A stretch of 64,000 bases of DNA, taken from NCBI RefSeq assembly GCF_928381705.1, contig NZ_CAKMSR010000003.1, forward strand, positions 186,001-250,000, read 5' to 3'. Positions 46,472 through 55,644 of this stretch are shown one piece after another (position 1 is the stretch's first letter; each line of letters starts with the position of its first letter). The position numbers and the translations under genes are program-made. Below the pieces are notes generated by a model that did no database searches, was not told the origin of the DNA, and saw only the letters and a list, made by a program, of their open reading frames with translations. This DNA is from Rothia nasimurium (GTDB taxonomy: Bacteria > Actinomycetota > Actinomycetes > Actinomycetales > Micrococcaceae).

Positions 46472-47143
46472 CTACCTTCTTGCCCTAGCCTCCGCCTCCA
46501 TCCAGGCCCGCTGAGCGGGGGTAAGCTGGGATGTTCGCCGTGCTGCCGCCGGATTCGACCCCTGATGGGTTTGGGTAGTGGCTGCCATGTTGATGCCGGA
46601 ACCAATACCACCGCCGCGCCAGCCATGGCAGATAGCTAGAGCGAGGGCGTCCGCTGCGTCCGCCGGCTTGGGCATCGTGTCAAGCCCCAAAATGCGGGTG
46701 ACCATGCGCCCCACCGATGCCTTGTCAGCGCGTCCTGAACCTGTCACAGCTGCCTTCACCTCTGAGGGCGTGTGGAAGTGTACCGGCACACCGCGCGCAG
46801 CGGCAGCCGCAATCACCACGCCGGAGGCATGGGCAGTACCAATCACGGTATTGACCTGCTCCTGGGCAAAAACTCGCTCAATCGCCAGGGCGTCGGGCTG
46901 GTAGGTGTCGAGCCATGCCTCGGCCGCGCGCAGAATCTTGAGGATACGGGCATCCAGACTCTCCGAAGCGGCGGTACCCGCTACTCCCACGTTGACGAAG
47001 TGGGCCTTGCGGTTGGCCGTCATATCGACCAAACCGAAACCGCACCTGGTGAGGCCCGGGTCGACCCCCAGAATGCGGGCAGCGCCCGGAACTCGCGGGG
47101 CGGGTTCCGGGCGCTGGTGTGAGGTGCCGTGAGCCGGGGCCAC
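46472..47143 (-). CDS. ruvC: Crossover junction endodeoxyribonuclease RuvC
   Basis: Cuts Holliday junctions. A GTG start at 47143 behind AAAGGAGGAG gives 223 residues; the longer frame runs into yebC and is rejected. The first catalytic Asp lies in '[18 protein letters not shown]', the Glu in '[19 protein letters not shown]', and the later Asp in '[17 protein letters not shown]'. The tail past residue 180 is basic and low in order. A 21-bp gap separates it from yebC. Confidence 0.95.
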   Translation of the reverse strand: MAPAHGTSHQRPEPAPRVPGAARILGVDPGLTRCGFGLVDMTANRKAHFVNVGVAGTAASESLDARILKILRAAEAWLDTYQPDALAIERVFAQEQVNTVIGTAHASGVVIAAAAARGVPVHFHTPSEVKAAVTGSGRADKASVGRMVTRILGLDTMPKPADAADALALAICHGWRGGGIGSGINMAATTQTHQGSNPAAARRTSQLTPAQRAWMEAEARARR

Positions 47144-47165
47144 GCGCTCCTCCTTTCCCTGCTGG

Positions 47166-47924
47166 TTACTCAGCTTCGAGCTCGGCCATAACGGCTTCGC
47201 TGATGTCTGCGTTGGAGTAGACGTTCTGTACGTCGTCCAGTTCTTCGATGGCGTCAGCGAGCTTGAGGAACTTCTTAGCACCTTCGGCGTCGAGGTCTAC
47301 CTGCATGGTGGGGCGGAAGACCGGGTCATCGTTGTTGTACTCGAGCTCAGCCTCTTCCAGAGCCTTACGGATGGCGGGCAGGTCGGTTGCCTCGGAGACA
47401 ACGGTGAAAATCTCACCTTCATCGATAACTTCCTCAGCGCCGGCGTCGAGCACTGCCATGAGGACGTCGTCCTCGGTCAGACCCTCGGTCTTAGCAACTT
47501 CGGCAACACCCTTGCGCTCGAAAAGGAAGGCTACGGAGCCGGAGTCTGCCATGGTGCCGCCGTTGCGGGTGACAGCGGTGCGAACCTCGGCAGCTGCGCG
47601 GTTGCGGTTGTCAGTCAGACATTCGATGTAGAGGGCGGTACCCTGGGGGCCGCGAGCCTCGTACATGATTTCGGTGTAGTCAACGGCTTCACCAGTCAGG
47701 CCGGCGCCGCGCTTGATAGCGCGCTCAACGTTGTCGTTGGGAACCGAGTTCTTCTTGGCCTTTGAGACTGCGAGGTCGAGGGCGGGGTTACCTGCCGGGT
47801 CGGGGCCACCCATACGAGCTGCAACTTCAATTGCCTTGATGTACTTAGCGAAGGCCTTGGCGCGCTTGGCGTCGATGGCAGCCTTCTTGTGCTTGGTAGT
47901 GGCCCATTTGGAGTGACCTGACAT
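47166..47924 (-). CDS. YebC/PmpR family DNA-binding regulatory or translation factor
   Basis: The ATG at 47924 ('[19 protein letters not shown]') is the standard YebC start and gives 252 residues. Further family signs are '[20 protein letters not shown]' and '[19 protein letters not shown]'. Members regulate transcription in some species and assist translation through prolines in others. The place before ruvC is conserved in bacteria. Confidence 0.95.
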   Translation of the reverse strand: MSGHSKWATTKHKKAAIDAKRAKAFAKYIKAIEVAARMGGPDPAGNPALDLAVSKAKKNSVPNDNVERAIKRGAGLTGEAVDYTEIMYEARGPQGTALYIECLTDNRNRAAAEVRTAVTRNGGTMADSGSVAFLFERKGVAEVAKTEGLTEDDVLMAVLDAGAEEVIDEGEIFTVVSEATDLPAIRKALEEAELEYNNDDPVFRPTMQVDLDAEGAKKFLKLADAIEELDDVQNVYSNADISEAVMAELEAE

Positions 47925-47985
47925 GATTCTCCTTGTTCGTCTGGTGCGCCCGCACGCGGGCGGGCGCAATATACCTCGTACTATT

Positions 47986-48765
47986 CTAGCGTGGACGGGC
48001 GGACGCTGAGGCGCGCGCCTTTTCCACGAGGGTGTCGTCAATAACGACGGGGGTGAATTCACCGTACTTCTTGATTGCTGCCTGCTTGATAAGGAAGTCT
48101 GAGATGGCGGGGTTCTTAGGCAGCAGGGAGCCGTGCAGGTAGGTTCCGATGACGTTGTGGACGCGGGCGCCCTCGCCGGAATCTTCCTTGTTGTTGCCCT
48201 CTCCCTTGGTGACGGTTGCCAGGGGCTTGGTATCTCCGGAGAGATAGGTGAGCCCCGAGTGGTTTTCGAACCCGATGATGGTGCCGAACTCTTCAGATTC
48301 CTCAACGATGTTGCCGATTAGGCGTTCTTCGCCGCCTACGGTTTTAGCGTCAAAAACGCGAATACCGTTGAGGGTGACGCCGCCTACGGTTTTGAACTCT
48401 CTACCGAAGAGCTGGTACAGACCGCAGATGACCAGCATGGGGGTGCCGTCTTCTGCCAGCATGCGCAGGGTTTCAGCGTTGGCGAGCAGGTCGTCCTGAA
48501 TCACGGACTGGCCTGAATCCTGGCCGCCGCCGCCCACAAAGATATCGCCATCGAGCGGGAATTCATCACCGGGGTTGTAGTCAACGATTTCGGTGGTGAA
48601 ACCGTGGGCCTGGGCCCGGCGGGAGAGCGACAGAGTGTTGCCCCAGTCCCCGTAGATGTTCATGTCTTTGGGGTAGAGCTGCACAATTTTGAGGCTCTTG
48701 TTGTTGCCGGTCTGGGTGATAATCTGCTCGCCCGCTTCGACCGGTGCGTTCTCAAAATCGCTCAT
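47986..48765 (-). CDS. gatD: Lipid II isoglutaminyl synthase, glutaminase subunit GatD
   Basis: Supplies ammonia to MurT, which amidates the D-Glu of lipid II. The 259-residue class I amidotransferase starts its fold with '[19 protein letters not shown]', has the nucleophile Cys in '[17 protein letters not shown]' and the catalytic His in '[15 protein letters not shown]'. Its start overlaps the murT stop by one base (TAATG), so the two are coupled. The product is needed for normal crosslinking in Actinobacteria and Firmicutes. Confidence 0.95.
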   Translation of the reverse strand: MSDFENAPVEAGEQIITQTGNNKSLKIVQLYPKDMNIYGDWGNTLSLSRRAQAHGFTTEIVDYNPGDEFPLDGDIFVGGGGQDSGQSVIQDDLLANAETLRMLAEDGTPMLVICGLYQLFGREFKTVGGVTLNGIRVFDAKTVGGEERLIGNIVEESEEFGTIIGFENHSGLTYLSGDTKPLATVTKGEGNNKEDSGEGARVHNVIGTYLHGSLLPKNPAISDFLIKQAAIKKYGEFTPVVIDDTLVEKARASASARPR

Positions 48766-50063
48766 TAGATTTCCTCCACATCGGTGATTTTGGCTAGTTC
48801 CTTACGGATGGCCAGCATGGCGGTGTAGGTGCAGAAGATGCGCATGGGGCGCCCCTCTGACTTGGCAATAAAGGTGGCGAGGGCTTCTTCGAGGTCCTCG
48901 TTGATGTTTTCTACATAAACATCGTCGTGCTGCAGGCGCAGGGCCATGTCGTAGGCGCGCACACCCGACACCATGGTGACGCCGCCCTGGGTCAGGGAGT
49001 GGAAGTCGACGTCCCAGAGCCAGGAAACGTCGCGGCCGTCGGCGTAGGCGTCGTTGATGGTGATCATGGTGGCGTAGTCCTTAGCGTCGGCGGATGCCAG
49101 CGACAGACGGAACCCGCTGGGGTTCTTCACCAGAAGTAGCTGCAGGGTCTGGCCGTTAACGTTGAGGGTTTCACCGCGGCCAAAAGCCGGGGCGATATGC
49201 TCAAGTTCAGCCAGAAGTTTAGTCTCATTGAGGGCATCCCCCATGACTTCGCGCGTCAGGGCCATTGCCGCAGCGGCGTTAAAGATGTTGTAGACCCCGT
49301 AGAGGTTAATAGTGCCCGCTAATTCCTTACCGGCAACGTCGAAGGTGGCGGCGGTTCCCTTGAAGTCCTTGAGCAGGACGGACGCCGCCGGCAGCTCCGG
49401 TGCCAGAAGGCCGGCGTCCGCGCGCTCGGTACCTTCGGGGCTGGTGCGCAAATCGTCATCGGAGGGGAAGAGGGCGCGTAGCTTCTCTGATAAACCAAAG
49501 TAGCTAACCTGAGTGCCAGGCTGAATATTTTCTGCTAAAGAGCGAATGCGTGGGTCCTCGCGGTTGAGCACGACCGTGCCCGTGGTTGCACCGGCGACAG
49601 TAGCCAGCATACGGCGGGTCGTATCAATCTCACCGAAGCGATCTAGCTGATCACGCAGAACATTGAGCAGCAGCGCGTAGTTGGGCTTGACCTTGCGTAC
49701 AAAGTGCACAGCGTGAGCCTCGTCCAGCTCAAGTACCGCGATGTCAGCGTCCAACTTACCCGCCAGGTTCATCTCACCCAGCAGAGCAGCAGCTACGCCC
49801 CGCACGAAGTTCGACCCGGTGCGGTTGGTAAAGACCTTCAGGCCCTGGGCTTCTAGCAGCTGCACCACCATCTTGGTGGTGGTCGTCTTACCGTTCGTAC
49901 CCGAAACAACGACAACACCGCGCGGCAGCTTAGCCAGCTCCTCCGCCACAAAATTAGGGTGCAACTTCTCCATGACCAAGCCCGGGAAGGCAGAGCCGCC
50001 CCCGCGCAACTTGGTCGCATAACGAATGCCTTGGCCAACAAGGCGAACAACAGGTCGTGACAT
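48765..50063 (-). CDS. murT: Lipid II isoglutaminyl synthase, Mur-ligase-like subunit MurT
   Basis: Activates the D-Glu carboxylate of lipid II with ATP for amidation. The 432-residue protein has the Mur ligase P-loop 'VVVSGTNGKTTTTKMVVQLL' near 53, 'DIAVLELDEAHAVHFV' near 108, a central domain with 'NAAAAMALTREVMG', and the C-terminal MurT/GatD contact domain. Only one Cys is present ('RIFCTY'), so the Cys4 zinc ribbon known in Staphylococcus MurT is absent. It is divergent from the DUF2797 gene across 41 bp. Confidence 0.94.
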   Translation of the reverse strand: MSRPVVRLVGQGIRYATKLRGGGSAFPGLVMEKLHPNFVAEELAKLPRGVVVVSGTNGKTTTTKMVVQLLEAQGLKVFTNRTGSNFVRGVAAALLGEMNLAGKLDADIAVLELDEAHAVHFVRKVKPNYALLLNVLRDQLDRFGEIDTTRRMLATVAGATTGTVVLNREDPRIRSLAENIQPGTQVSYFGLSEKLRALFPSDDDLRTSPEGTERADAGLLAPELPAASVLLKDFKGTAATFDVAGKELAGTINLYGVYNIFNAAAAMALTREVMGDALNETKLLAELEHIAPAFGRGETLNVNGQTLQLLLVKNPSGFRLSLASADAKDYATMITINDAYADGRDVSWLWDVDFHSLTQGGVTMVSGVRAYDMALRLQHDDVYVENINEDLEEALATFIAKSEGRPMRIFCTYTAMLAIRKELAKITDVEEI

Positions 50064-50104
50064 GGTGACTATCTTACCGGGTTTGTGTATGCTTCGAACC
50101 TGTA

Positions 50105-51094
50105 ATGACTACTTCCATGAACCAGCTTGTACCCTTCCCCGAATTTATCTGGCGTGACATCACCTGGCGCGACAGGGCCCCCTACCTTAAAGTTGAGCCT
50201 CTTCTTGACGGTCAACCTAGCGGTGAGATTGAAACTATCGCCATCACCCCGGGTAGCTTCCTCGGCCTTACTGCCCTCCCGGCGGACGTCCGCGGCGCCG
50301 GCACCTACTGCAGCGGTTACTCACGGGCAGCTGTCGACACCATTGGTTTTCACCAGGTTCCCTGCCCAGCTGGAAACACCATCACTAAGGGCAAGCAGTG
50401 CGACTCCTGCTTGGCCCGCGACGAATTCGCACCCATTCACCGCATTCACCTGGGCTCCCGCATGAACGAGGCAGCTCTGGCCTACGTCAACCTTGAACAC
50501 TACCTCTACATCGCCACTTTTCCCGATGGCACATCTAAGGTCGGCACCGCGTCCCTGCACTCCAACCCCCGCCGTCTGGACGACCAGGCTGTTGCCGCAG
50601 CCACCTTCGTAGCCCGGGCAGACACCGGCATCATCGTACGTCAGCTGGAAGACCTGGTCTCGCACGAGGCCAACCTCACCCAGTTCAAACGGGCCTCCAC
50701 CAAATACAAGGCCTGGGTTGCCCCAGCCAGCACCGAGCGCCTCAAATCTGAGCACTACATGGCCGTGGAAAACGCCACTTGGGCTCTCGAAGATGCCCAC
50801 GACTCTGTTGAGGGTTTTGAAATCACCGCGGATCGCTGGGTGCCTTCCCTGGCAATGAGCCGGGCTTACGCGTCCTTACGGGCGGAGAACCCCGAGCCCC
50901 TTACGGCCTACCCCACCCTCACCGAGGGGGCTCACGGTTTCTATATCACCGGCGGAACCGGCAAATTCCTGACAGCCCACTTCGGCGACCCCGACCAGAC
51001 CTTCCTGATCAACACCGCAGAGCTCTCCAACAGAGCCTGCCGCCAGCACCGGGAACTCACTCCCCCGGCGTCCGTGCAGGAATCGCTGTTCTAG
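50105..51094 (+). CDS. DUF2797 domain-containing protein
   Basis: A 329-residue protein of unknown role. It has a metal-site-like Cys set: 'YCSGYS' near 68, 'PCPAGNTITKGKQCDSCLARD' around 86-106. A GIY-YIG-like segment, 'HYLYIATFPDGTSKVGTAS' near 134, follows. The DUF2797 family is found in Actinobacteria and some Proteobacteria, and its members have not been given a function. Divergent from murT. Confidence 0.85.
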   Translation: MTTSMNQLVPFPEFIWRDITWRDRAPYLKVEPLLDGQPSGEIETIAITPGSFLGLTALPADVRGAGTYCSGYSRAAVDTIGFHQVPCPAGNTITKGKQCDSCLARDEFAPIHRIHLGSRMNEAALAYVNLEHYLYIATFPDGTSKVGTASLHSNPRRLDDQAVAAATFVARADTGIIVRQLEDLVSHEANLTQFKRASTKYKAWVAPASTERLKSEHYMAVENATWALEDAHDSVEGFEITADRWVPSLAMSRAYASLRAENPEPLTAYPTLTEGAHGFYITGGTGKFLTAHFGDPDQTFLINTAELSNRACRQHRELTPPASVQESLF

Positions 51095-51109
51095 GAAGAT
51101 AGTCGACAT

Positions 51110-51223
51110 AAGGCAGCAGGCAAGCCAAACACCCGCCGACCCTCTGATATCTCGCGCTGGGGCGCTCGATATCATTCACGCCAGCCCCGAGCCAGCGGGC
51201 TTACTTGGCTTGCCTGCTGCCTT
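51110..51223. repeat. Perfect 19-bp inverted repeat around a 76-bp structured core
   Basis: AAGGCAGCAGGCAAGCCAA at 51110-51128 is exactly complementary to 51205-51223. Inside lies a second dyad, GATATC at both ends of a GCGC-rich stem (near 51148-51175). It fills almost the whole gap between the convergent DUF2797 and HIT genes. It may be a two-way terminator or a small mobile palindrome. Confidence 0.8.
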
Positions 51224-51226
51224 CGC

Positions 51227-51772
51227 CTAGCAATCCCAGGCGGTACTGAGCAGGTCTCGGATCTCGTCCAGGGTCTGTGTGACTGTCTTGGTGCCTGCCA
51301 CGATGGGTAGGAAGTTCGTGTCGCCGCTCCAGCGGGGCACGATGTGCTGGTGCAGGTGGGCGGCGACCCCTGCCCCGCCGACCTTACCCTGGTTCATGCC
51401 GATATTGAAGCCGGCTGCTCGGCTAACCTCCCGCAGGATTCCCATAGCTTTCTGGGTCAGGGCTGCAATCTCGGCAGTTTCTTCCAGTGTTGCATCGTCG
51501 TAGTTAGGAATGTGCCGATAGGGGCAAACCAGCAGATGCCCGGGGTTATAGGGGTAGAGGTTGAGGATGACGTAGGCATGCTCACCGCGGTGCACAATCA
51601 GTGACTCAGCGTCGTCATGGTCAGGGGCGTCGCAGAAGGGGCAGGTGTTCTCGGTGTAGTCTTTCTGCCCGCCCTTCACGTAGGCGCGGCGGTGGGGCGT
51701 CCAGAGCCGCTGGAAGGCATCGGGCACACCGGGTAGCTCGAAATCATCGGTGGTGTAGTCGGGAATCTGCAT
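51227..51772 (-). CDS. HIT family nucleotide hydrolase/phosphorylase
   Basis: A 181-residue HIT protein that probably splits Ap4A-like dinucleotides. The catalytic 'GGAGVAAHLHQHIVPRWSGD' carries the HxHxH triad near 142. A zinc-site-like 'CPFCDAPDHDDAE' lies near 44, and 'VILNLYPYNPGHLLVCPYRH' is the family core. It stands 2 bp downstream of the RES toxin gene. Confidence 0.9.
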   Translation of the reverse strand: MQIPDYTTDDFELPGVPDAFQRLWTPHRRAYVKGGQKDYTENTCPFCDAPDHDDAESLIVHRGEHAYVILNLYPYNPGHLLVCPYRHIPNYDDATLEETAEIAALTQKAMGILREVSRAAGFNIGMNQGKVGGAGVAAHLHQHIVPRWSGDTNFLPIVAGTKTVTQTLDEIRDLLSTAWDC

Positions 51773-51774
51773 CG

Positions 51775-52416
51775 CTAATCGCTCTCGGTGAAAGTAGCAA
51801 ATGTATAAAGGTCTCGGGACTGTGTCGCGTAAAGCTCCAAGCCAAGACTAGTTGCGGCGTCAGCCAGGGTACTCTCAAATCTACTTGGCAATTGGGCCGC
51901 ACCGGCGTCACCAAAGAGAGCTAAAGCTAAAGAGTCTCCCGGCGAAAATCGGGGCCGGTAGGTTATCGCGCCAAACCTTGCCTTATACAAGGCTTGAGCC
52001 CAGGCCTGCGGCACCTCGTAACTAGGCATGGTTGTGAGTTCTCCGGTAATCCCCAGGATAAAGGCATCATCGTGGGAAATATGCGCAGAACGCACTGAAC
52101 ACGGCAGAGGCAACCGCGAAATCACTCTTCCCTCGGCGAGGCTTTGGGGCAGGCGCCCGGACTGGCTGAGTCTGTTACCTAGAACCTCGCGGACGGCAGC
52201 ACCCGGGTTGGTTGCGAGATAGCAGGTTCCCTGGGGTTCAGGCAGGTCAAAACGGCCCTGCATCGATGAAGAAAAATACCAGGGGTCGTACTGCTGACTG
52301 TGGGCGCGGAAAAATTCGCTACCCTTTTCGTACTCTATAGAGGGAGTCAGCGAGAGATTGGACCCAGGCATAGGACCATGCTGAGCTATTTTTTGCCGGG
52401 TCATACTGCCTGCCAC
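51775..52416 (-). CDS. RES-domain toxin (NAD+ phosphorylase/hydrolase type)
   Basis: RES toxins of RES-Xre pairs (MbcT in Mycobacterium) destroy NAD+. This 213-residue protein has the conserved Arg in 'EFFRAHSQQYDPWYF' near 35, the Glu in 'PGAAVREVLGNRL' near 76, and the Ser in 'RPRFSPGDSLALALFG' near 155. All three are intact, so it should be active. It overlaps the antitoxin gene by 16 bp, which supports one transcript with the antitoxin first. Confidence 0.88.
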   Translation of the reverse strand: MAGSMTRQKIAQHGPMPGSNLSLTPSIEYEKGSEFFRAHSQQYDPWYFSSSMQGRFDLPEPQGTCYLATNPGAAVREVLGNRLSQSGRLPQSLAEGRVISRLPLPCSVRSAHISHDDAFILGITGELTTMPSYEVPQAWAQALYKARFGAITYRPRFSPGDSLALALFGDAGAAQLPSRFESTLADAATSLGLELYATQSRDLYTFATFTESD

Positions 52417-52925
52417 CCTGCTGCAAGAGCATGGGCTTCGGTCAAAACTGTATCGAGTCGGCCTTGATCAAGTAAATCTAAGGGAGTTACCCCGTCGAGC
52501 GGCGTGTTGAACCACTGGGCAATAGCGAATGAGTCTGCATTGCCAAAGGCTCGCAGCACCTGTTGTATATCTGCCCGTACAGTTCTGCCCTCGAACTGAA
52601 ATACAGGGAAAATCGACTCACTATTTTCGATGGTCAGCCTCAGTAACTTGTGGTGTTTGACCTGCTTGCTAATGGCTGCCCGGCTGGTAACTTTGAGCAG
52701 TTTCATGGTGCTATCGAGGTCGTAGACTGGCCCGATGAGGTCGCCGTAGCCCTTGACACTGGCGCGGGCCACTAGCGACCTCATGCGGCTTTTAACATCT
52801 TCTAGATCGTCAATAGACGCCAAAAAATCAGCGGGTAGACTTTCTAGGTCACGAGTGAACTCAGCAACGAGCTGGTCGATAACAGCTTGGGCATGAGCGT
52901 CTTTGCGGTCGATGGTGTAGGACAT
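52401..52925 (-). CDS. Xre/MbcA/ParS-type antitoxin of the RES toxin
   Basis: A 174-residue protein. A helix-turn-helix-like part ('TSRAAISKQVKHHKLLRLTI' region near 88-108) is followed by the toxin-binding domain with 'PLDGVTPLDLLDQGRLDTVL' near 144, typical of DUF2384 antitoxins. It should bind both its toxin and its own promoter. Two direct GGTTGACG units lie about 45 bp upstream (near 52966-52982 on the minus strand) and may be operator or -35 sequence. Confidence 0.85.
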   Translation of the reverse strand: MSYTIDRKDAHAQAVIDQLVAEFTRDLESLPADFLASIDDLEDVKSRMRSLVARASVKGYGDLIGPVYDLDSTMKLLKVTSRAAISKQVKHHKLLRLTIENSESIFPVFQFEGRTVRADIQQVLRAFGNADSFAIAQWFNTPLDGVTPLDLLDQGRLDTVLTEAHALAAGWQAV

Positions 52926-53001
52926 GAGAACCTCCCTGGTTGGCTCTATGATTCTTAATCTTAAAAGCCACCGTCAACCGCGTCAACCATATGGAGGCTA
53001 T

Positions 53002-54093
53002 CTAGCGCCGGGTGCCCCAGGCCCGGCGGTACTGGGCGGGCACGTAGTCGATATCGACCTTGAGTTCGTTAGCCCAGTGCAGGGCAAAGGCTGGGTTGCG
53101 TAGAGCTTCCCGGCCCACCAGCACCACATCGGCCTGGCCTGACCCCACAATGAACTCAGCAAGTCGCGGCGAGTTAATCATGCCAACAGCGCCTACCGGA
53201 AGACCGCTCTCACGCTTGACCTGAGCAGCCATGGGTACCTGGTAGCCCGCATAGACGTTAATTTTTGCCGGGTAGTTTCCACTGGTGGAAATATCGGCGA
53301 AGTCCACGCCGTCCTCAGCCAGCCAGCGCACCACCTGTGCTGTTTCCTCAACGGTGATGCCGCCCTCCATGAACTCTGTAGCTGACAGGCGGACGATCAG
53401 CGGCATATCCTCTGGCATCACTTCCCGCATGGCCTGGGCAACCCTGCGGGCAAAGCGGGCCCGGTTGTCCAGGGATCCGCCGTAAGAGTCTTCTCGCTGA
53501 TTCGAAAGGGGCGAGAGGAACTGGGTGATCAGGTAACCGTGAGCCCCGTGAATCTCAATGAAGTCAAAGCCGGCAGCCACAGCGCGGGCTGCAGCCGCGG
53601 CGAAGGCCTGCACTAGGTCGTCAATTTTCTCCTCGGTCAGGGCCTGCGGTTCTTTCAAGCCGGGGTAGGCAAGAGCGGACGGGGCCAGAGTGACCCAGCC
53701 ACCCTCGTCCTCCCCCAGGGAACCGCCCTCGTGCGGAACCAGCTCACCGGGCGTCGATGCCTTCCGCCCGGCGTGGGCAATCTGTATACCTGCCTTAGCT
53801 CCCCCGGCGTGAATGGCATCGACGACCGGCTTGAAGGCTTCGGTGCGGTCGTCGCTCCACAGACCCAGGCAGTAGGGGCTAATTCGGGCGGCGGGTTCAA
53901 CTCCGGTCATTTCGACGATGACGGCACCGGCTCCACCCCGGGCTAGAGCCCCGTAGTGGGAAATGTGGTAGGCGGTGGGTTTGCCGTCCTGCTGGTCAAC
54001 CGAGTACTGGCACATGGGTGGAATCCAGAGGCGGTTACGGGTGGTCATGGAGCGCAGGGTAAAGGGTTCGAAGAGGGGCGAAGTCATGTTCAT
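53002..54093 (-). CDS. NADH:flavin oxidoreductase, old yellow enzyme family (NamA/YqjM-like)
   Basis: FMN enzyme that reduces activated C=C bonds with NAD(P)H. The 363-residue TIM barrel has the YqjM-class Cys in 'IPPMCQYSVDQQDG' near 27, 'IQIAHAGRKAS' near 99, the ligand site 'IEIHGAHGYLITQFLSP' near 175 and 'NQREDSYGGSLDNRARF'. The natural substrate is unknown. It is divergent from the FBP gene. Confidence 0.93.
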   Translation of the reverse strand: MNMTSPLFEPFTLRSMTTRNRLWIPPMCQYSVDQQDGKPTAYHISHYGALARGGAGAVIVEMTGVEPAARISPYCLGLWSDDRTEAFKPVVDAIHAGGAKAGIQIAHAGRKASTPGELVPHEGGSLGEDEGGWVTLAPSALAYPGLKEPQALTEEKIDDLVQAFAAAAARAVAAGFDFIEIHGAHGYLITQFLSPLSNQREDSYGGSLDNRARFARRVAQAMREVMPEDMPLIVRLSATEFMEGGITVEETAQVVRWLAEDGVDFADISTSGNYPAKINVYAGYQVPMAAQVKRESGLPVGAVGMINSPRLAEFIVGSGQADVVLVGREALRNPAFALHWANELKVDIDYVPAQYRRAWGTRR

Positions 54094-54177
54094 TTGGCCT
54101 TTCAGGTGGTGTTGTGCACCTGTTTCAACCGGGTGCGGGGCCGGGATATTCCCGCATTAAAGGGTAAACTTGCAGGT

Positions 54178-54672
54178 ATGCAAGAACTGACCGAAGCTGC
54201 CGTCCGCTCGTCTTTTATTAACTGCTCTAAGGGCGAGGCTAAACGCCTCAACCTGCCCAGCCTCAAGGAGCAGAATTGGGACGACCTGATTTTCCTGTCC
54301 TGGCTCGACCCAAAAAGCCCGCTCAAGGGTTGCCTGGTCGTGGAACGCGAAGGGCAGGTGCAGGGCGTGCTACTGCAAAAGTCTAAGGCCCAGAGTAAGG
54401 CCGCTCAGATGTGCCAGTTCTGCCTAACTCTGCACCCTGGGTCGGGGATCTCACTGTATACGGCGGCCCGGCCGGGCGAGTCGGGGCGACGCGGCAACAC
54501 CATCGGCACCTACCTATGCTCCAACCTGGCCTGCACCGACTATGTACGGGGCAAGAAAAAGCCGGCGGGTATTCGCCAGATGGACGAGACCCTGTCCCTC
54601 GAAGAGCGCATAGCTCGCACCCGCGATAATGCGGTCAGGTTTATTGAGCGACTGGTGGAGGGGGCCGCATAA
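54178..54672 (+). CDS. FBP-domain (EF-G-binding-like) zinc protein
   Basis: A 164-residue protein with ATG at 54178; the longer frame upstream lies in the oxidoreductase gene and is not used. The C-terminal half has a four-Cys treble-clef pattern ('MCQFC' near 80 and 'LCSNLAC' near 115) as in FusB/FBP proteins that bind elongation factor G. The N-terminal helical part 'EAAVRSSFINCSKGEAKRL' also fits. Actinobacterial members are widespread and not shown to give resistance to fusidic acid. Confidence 0.85.
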   Translation: MQELTEAAVRSSFINCSKGEAKRLNLPSLKEQNWDDLIFLSWLDPKSPLKGCLVVEREGQVQGVLLQKSKAQSKAAQMCQFCLTLHPGSGISLYTAARPGESGRRGNTIGTYLCSNLACTDYVRGKKKPAGIRQMDETLSLEERIARTRDNAVRFIERLVEGAA

Positions 54673-54932
54673 TTGGGCAGGCGCAAGGACGCGGGGTGGG
54701 CCGGGCCCTGCACGACGCCTACTTGGGTGCGGTTCGGCAGTGCTCACATATCAGCACCTTACGCTTGGGAATTGTGGCAACTAACGCCGAGGTCGCCGAA
54801 CCTTTCTGGCGGGTCATAGGCTACACCCCTAGTGGCGAGGTCAAGAACTTTTCCCAGAGTGATGTGGTTTCAACGGTGGAGGTTTTTACTCGGCCGATTG
54901 ATCTAAACTGGGGTATTCATCATCAAGGGTGA
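54672..54932 (+). pseudogene. C-terminal remnant of a GNAT acetyltransferase
   Basis: Directly after the FBP stop, a frame reads 'GQAQGRGVGRALHDAY' with the Q-x-x-G-x-G acetyl-CoA motif A, then 'TLRLGIVATNAEVAEPFWRV' and 'IGYTPSGEV', the motif B region. The N-terminal half of the fold is missing, and no ribosome site precedes it. A GTG at 54696 could start 78 residues, but they would lack the first half of motif A. The 3' end overlaps hepT. This looks like a deletion product. Confidence 0.7.
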
Positions 54933-55320
54933 TGTCTTCTTGCATTGACAGCTCTCGGAGAAACCGTGCCCCATCTGGTTCAACTCGGCCACCGATTTTG
55001 ATGAAGTCTTCAACCGTAACGCGAAGAGATTTCAAATCCTCATTGAGAATGTCGTGGATTTCTTCAGCAGATACTGAGAAGTATTGATGTACTAGGAAGT
55101 TTCTTAACCCTACGATTGCCCGCCACTCTACCCCTGGAGACTGGTCTTTTAAGGCTTTCGGAAGATGATTTACCGCTTCCCCGATAATAGCCAGATTCCG
55201 CAAGATTGCATCTAGGGCCATTTCTTGAGTATCGGAAACCTCGAGGTATTTTTGGTATCTGAAACAGCTGTCGATGGCCTCTTGGTTGTCCATCAGTCTA
55301 AGTTCTATCGGACGGCTCAT
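54886..55320 (-). CDS. hepT: HepT-like toxin RNase (DUF86)
   Basis: HEPN-domain RNase toxin of the HepT-MntA type VII pair. The 144-residue protein keeps the catalytic R-x4-H-x-Y motif in 'VGLRNFLVHQYFSVSAEE' near 74-81; in the known system the Tyr is AMPylated by MntA to block the toxin. A C-terminal extension of about 25 residues ('GGRVEPDGARFLREL') goes past the usual fold. The start overlaps the mntA stop in ATGA. Confidence 0.88.
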   Translation of the reverse strand: MSRPIELRLMDNQEAIDSCFRYQKYLEVSDTQEMALDAILRNLAIIGEAVNHLPKALKDQSPGVEWRAIVGLRNFLVHQYFSVSAEEIHDILNEDLKSLRVTVEDFIKIGGRVEPDGARFLRELSMQEDITLDDEYPSLDQSAE

Positions 55321-55634
55321 AGCGCAACCGCCTCTTTGAGAGCGAAGTCAGACACCTTGTTCCTGAGAATACCGGGTGTTACTACATCAACAGACACGTT
55401 AAGAATTTCACAGAGCGTCTGCGACATTCCCGCTAATCGCATGAGTCTTCTACGGTCTGGTTCGTGCAGGTCCACCATAATATCGATATCGCTCGTTTCG
55501 TCTGCATCCCCACGTGCCACAGACCCAAAAAGTCGCGGGTTACTTGCACCGTACTGTTCAAATACTCGTTCTATTTCAGCTCGGTGCTCTTCAACGAGGC
55601 TCCGCAGTTTGAGGGTTTCGGGTGTGGCTTTCAC
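55317..55634 (-). CDS. mntA: MntA-like minimal nucleotidyltransferase antitoxin
   Basis: Neutralises HepT by adding AMP units to its Tyr. The 105-residue protein has the GS-x10-D-x-D active site intact ('FGSVARGDADETSDIDIMVD', near 36-55). The C-terminal part carries the third acidic residue in 'LNVSVDVVTPGIL'. It begins with GTG at 55634, with only a weak ribosome site. Antitoxin before toxin is the usual order. Confidence 0.88.
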   Translation of the reverse strand: MKATPETLKLRSLVEEHRAEIERVFEQYGASNPRLFGSVARGDADETSDIDIMVDLHEPDRRRLMRLAGMSQTLCEILNVSVDVVTPGILRNKVSDFALKEAVAL

Positions 55635-55644
55635 AAGTACTAGT

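Noticed and set aside
47144..47281. Upstream extension of ruvC
   Set aside because: It runs through the yebC 3' end in another frame; the GTG at 47143 has a strong ribosome site and fits the RuvC N-terminus.
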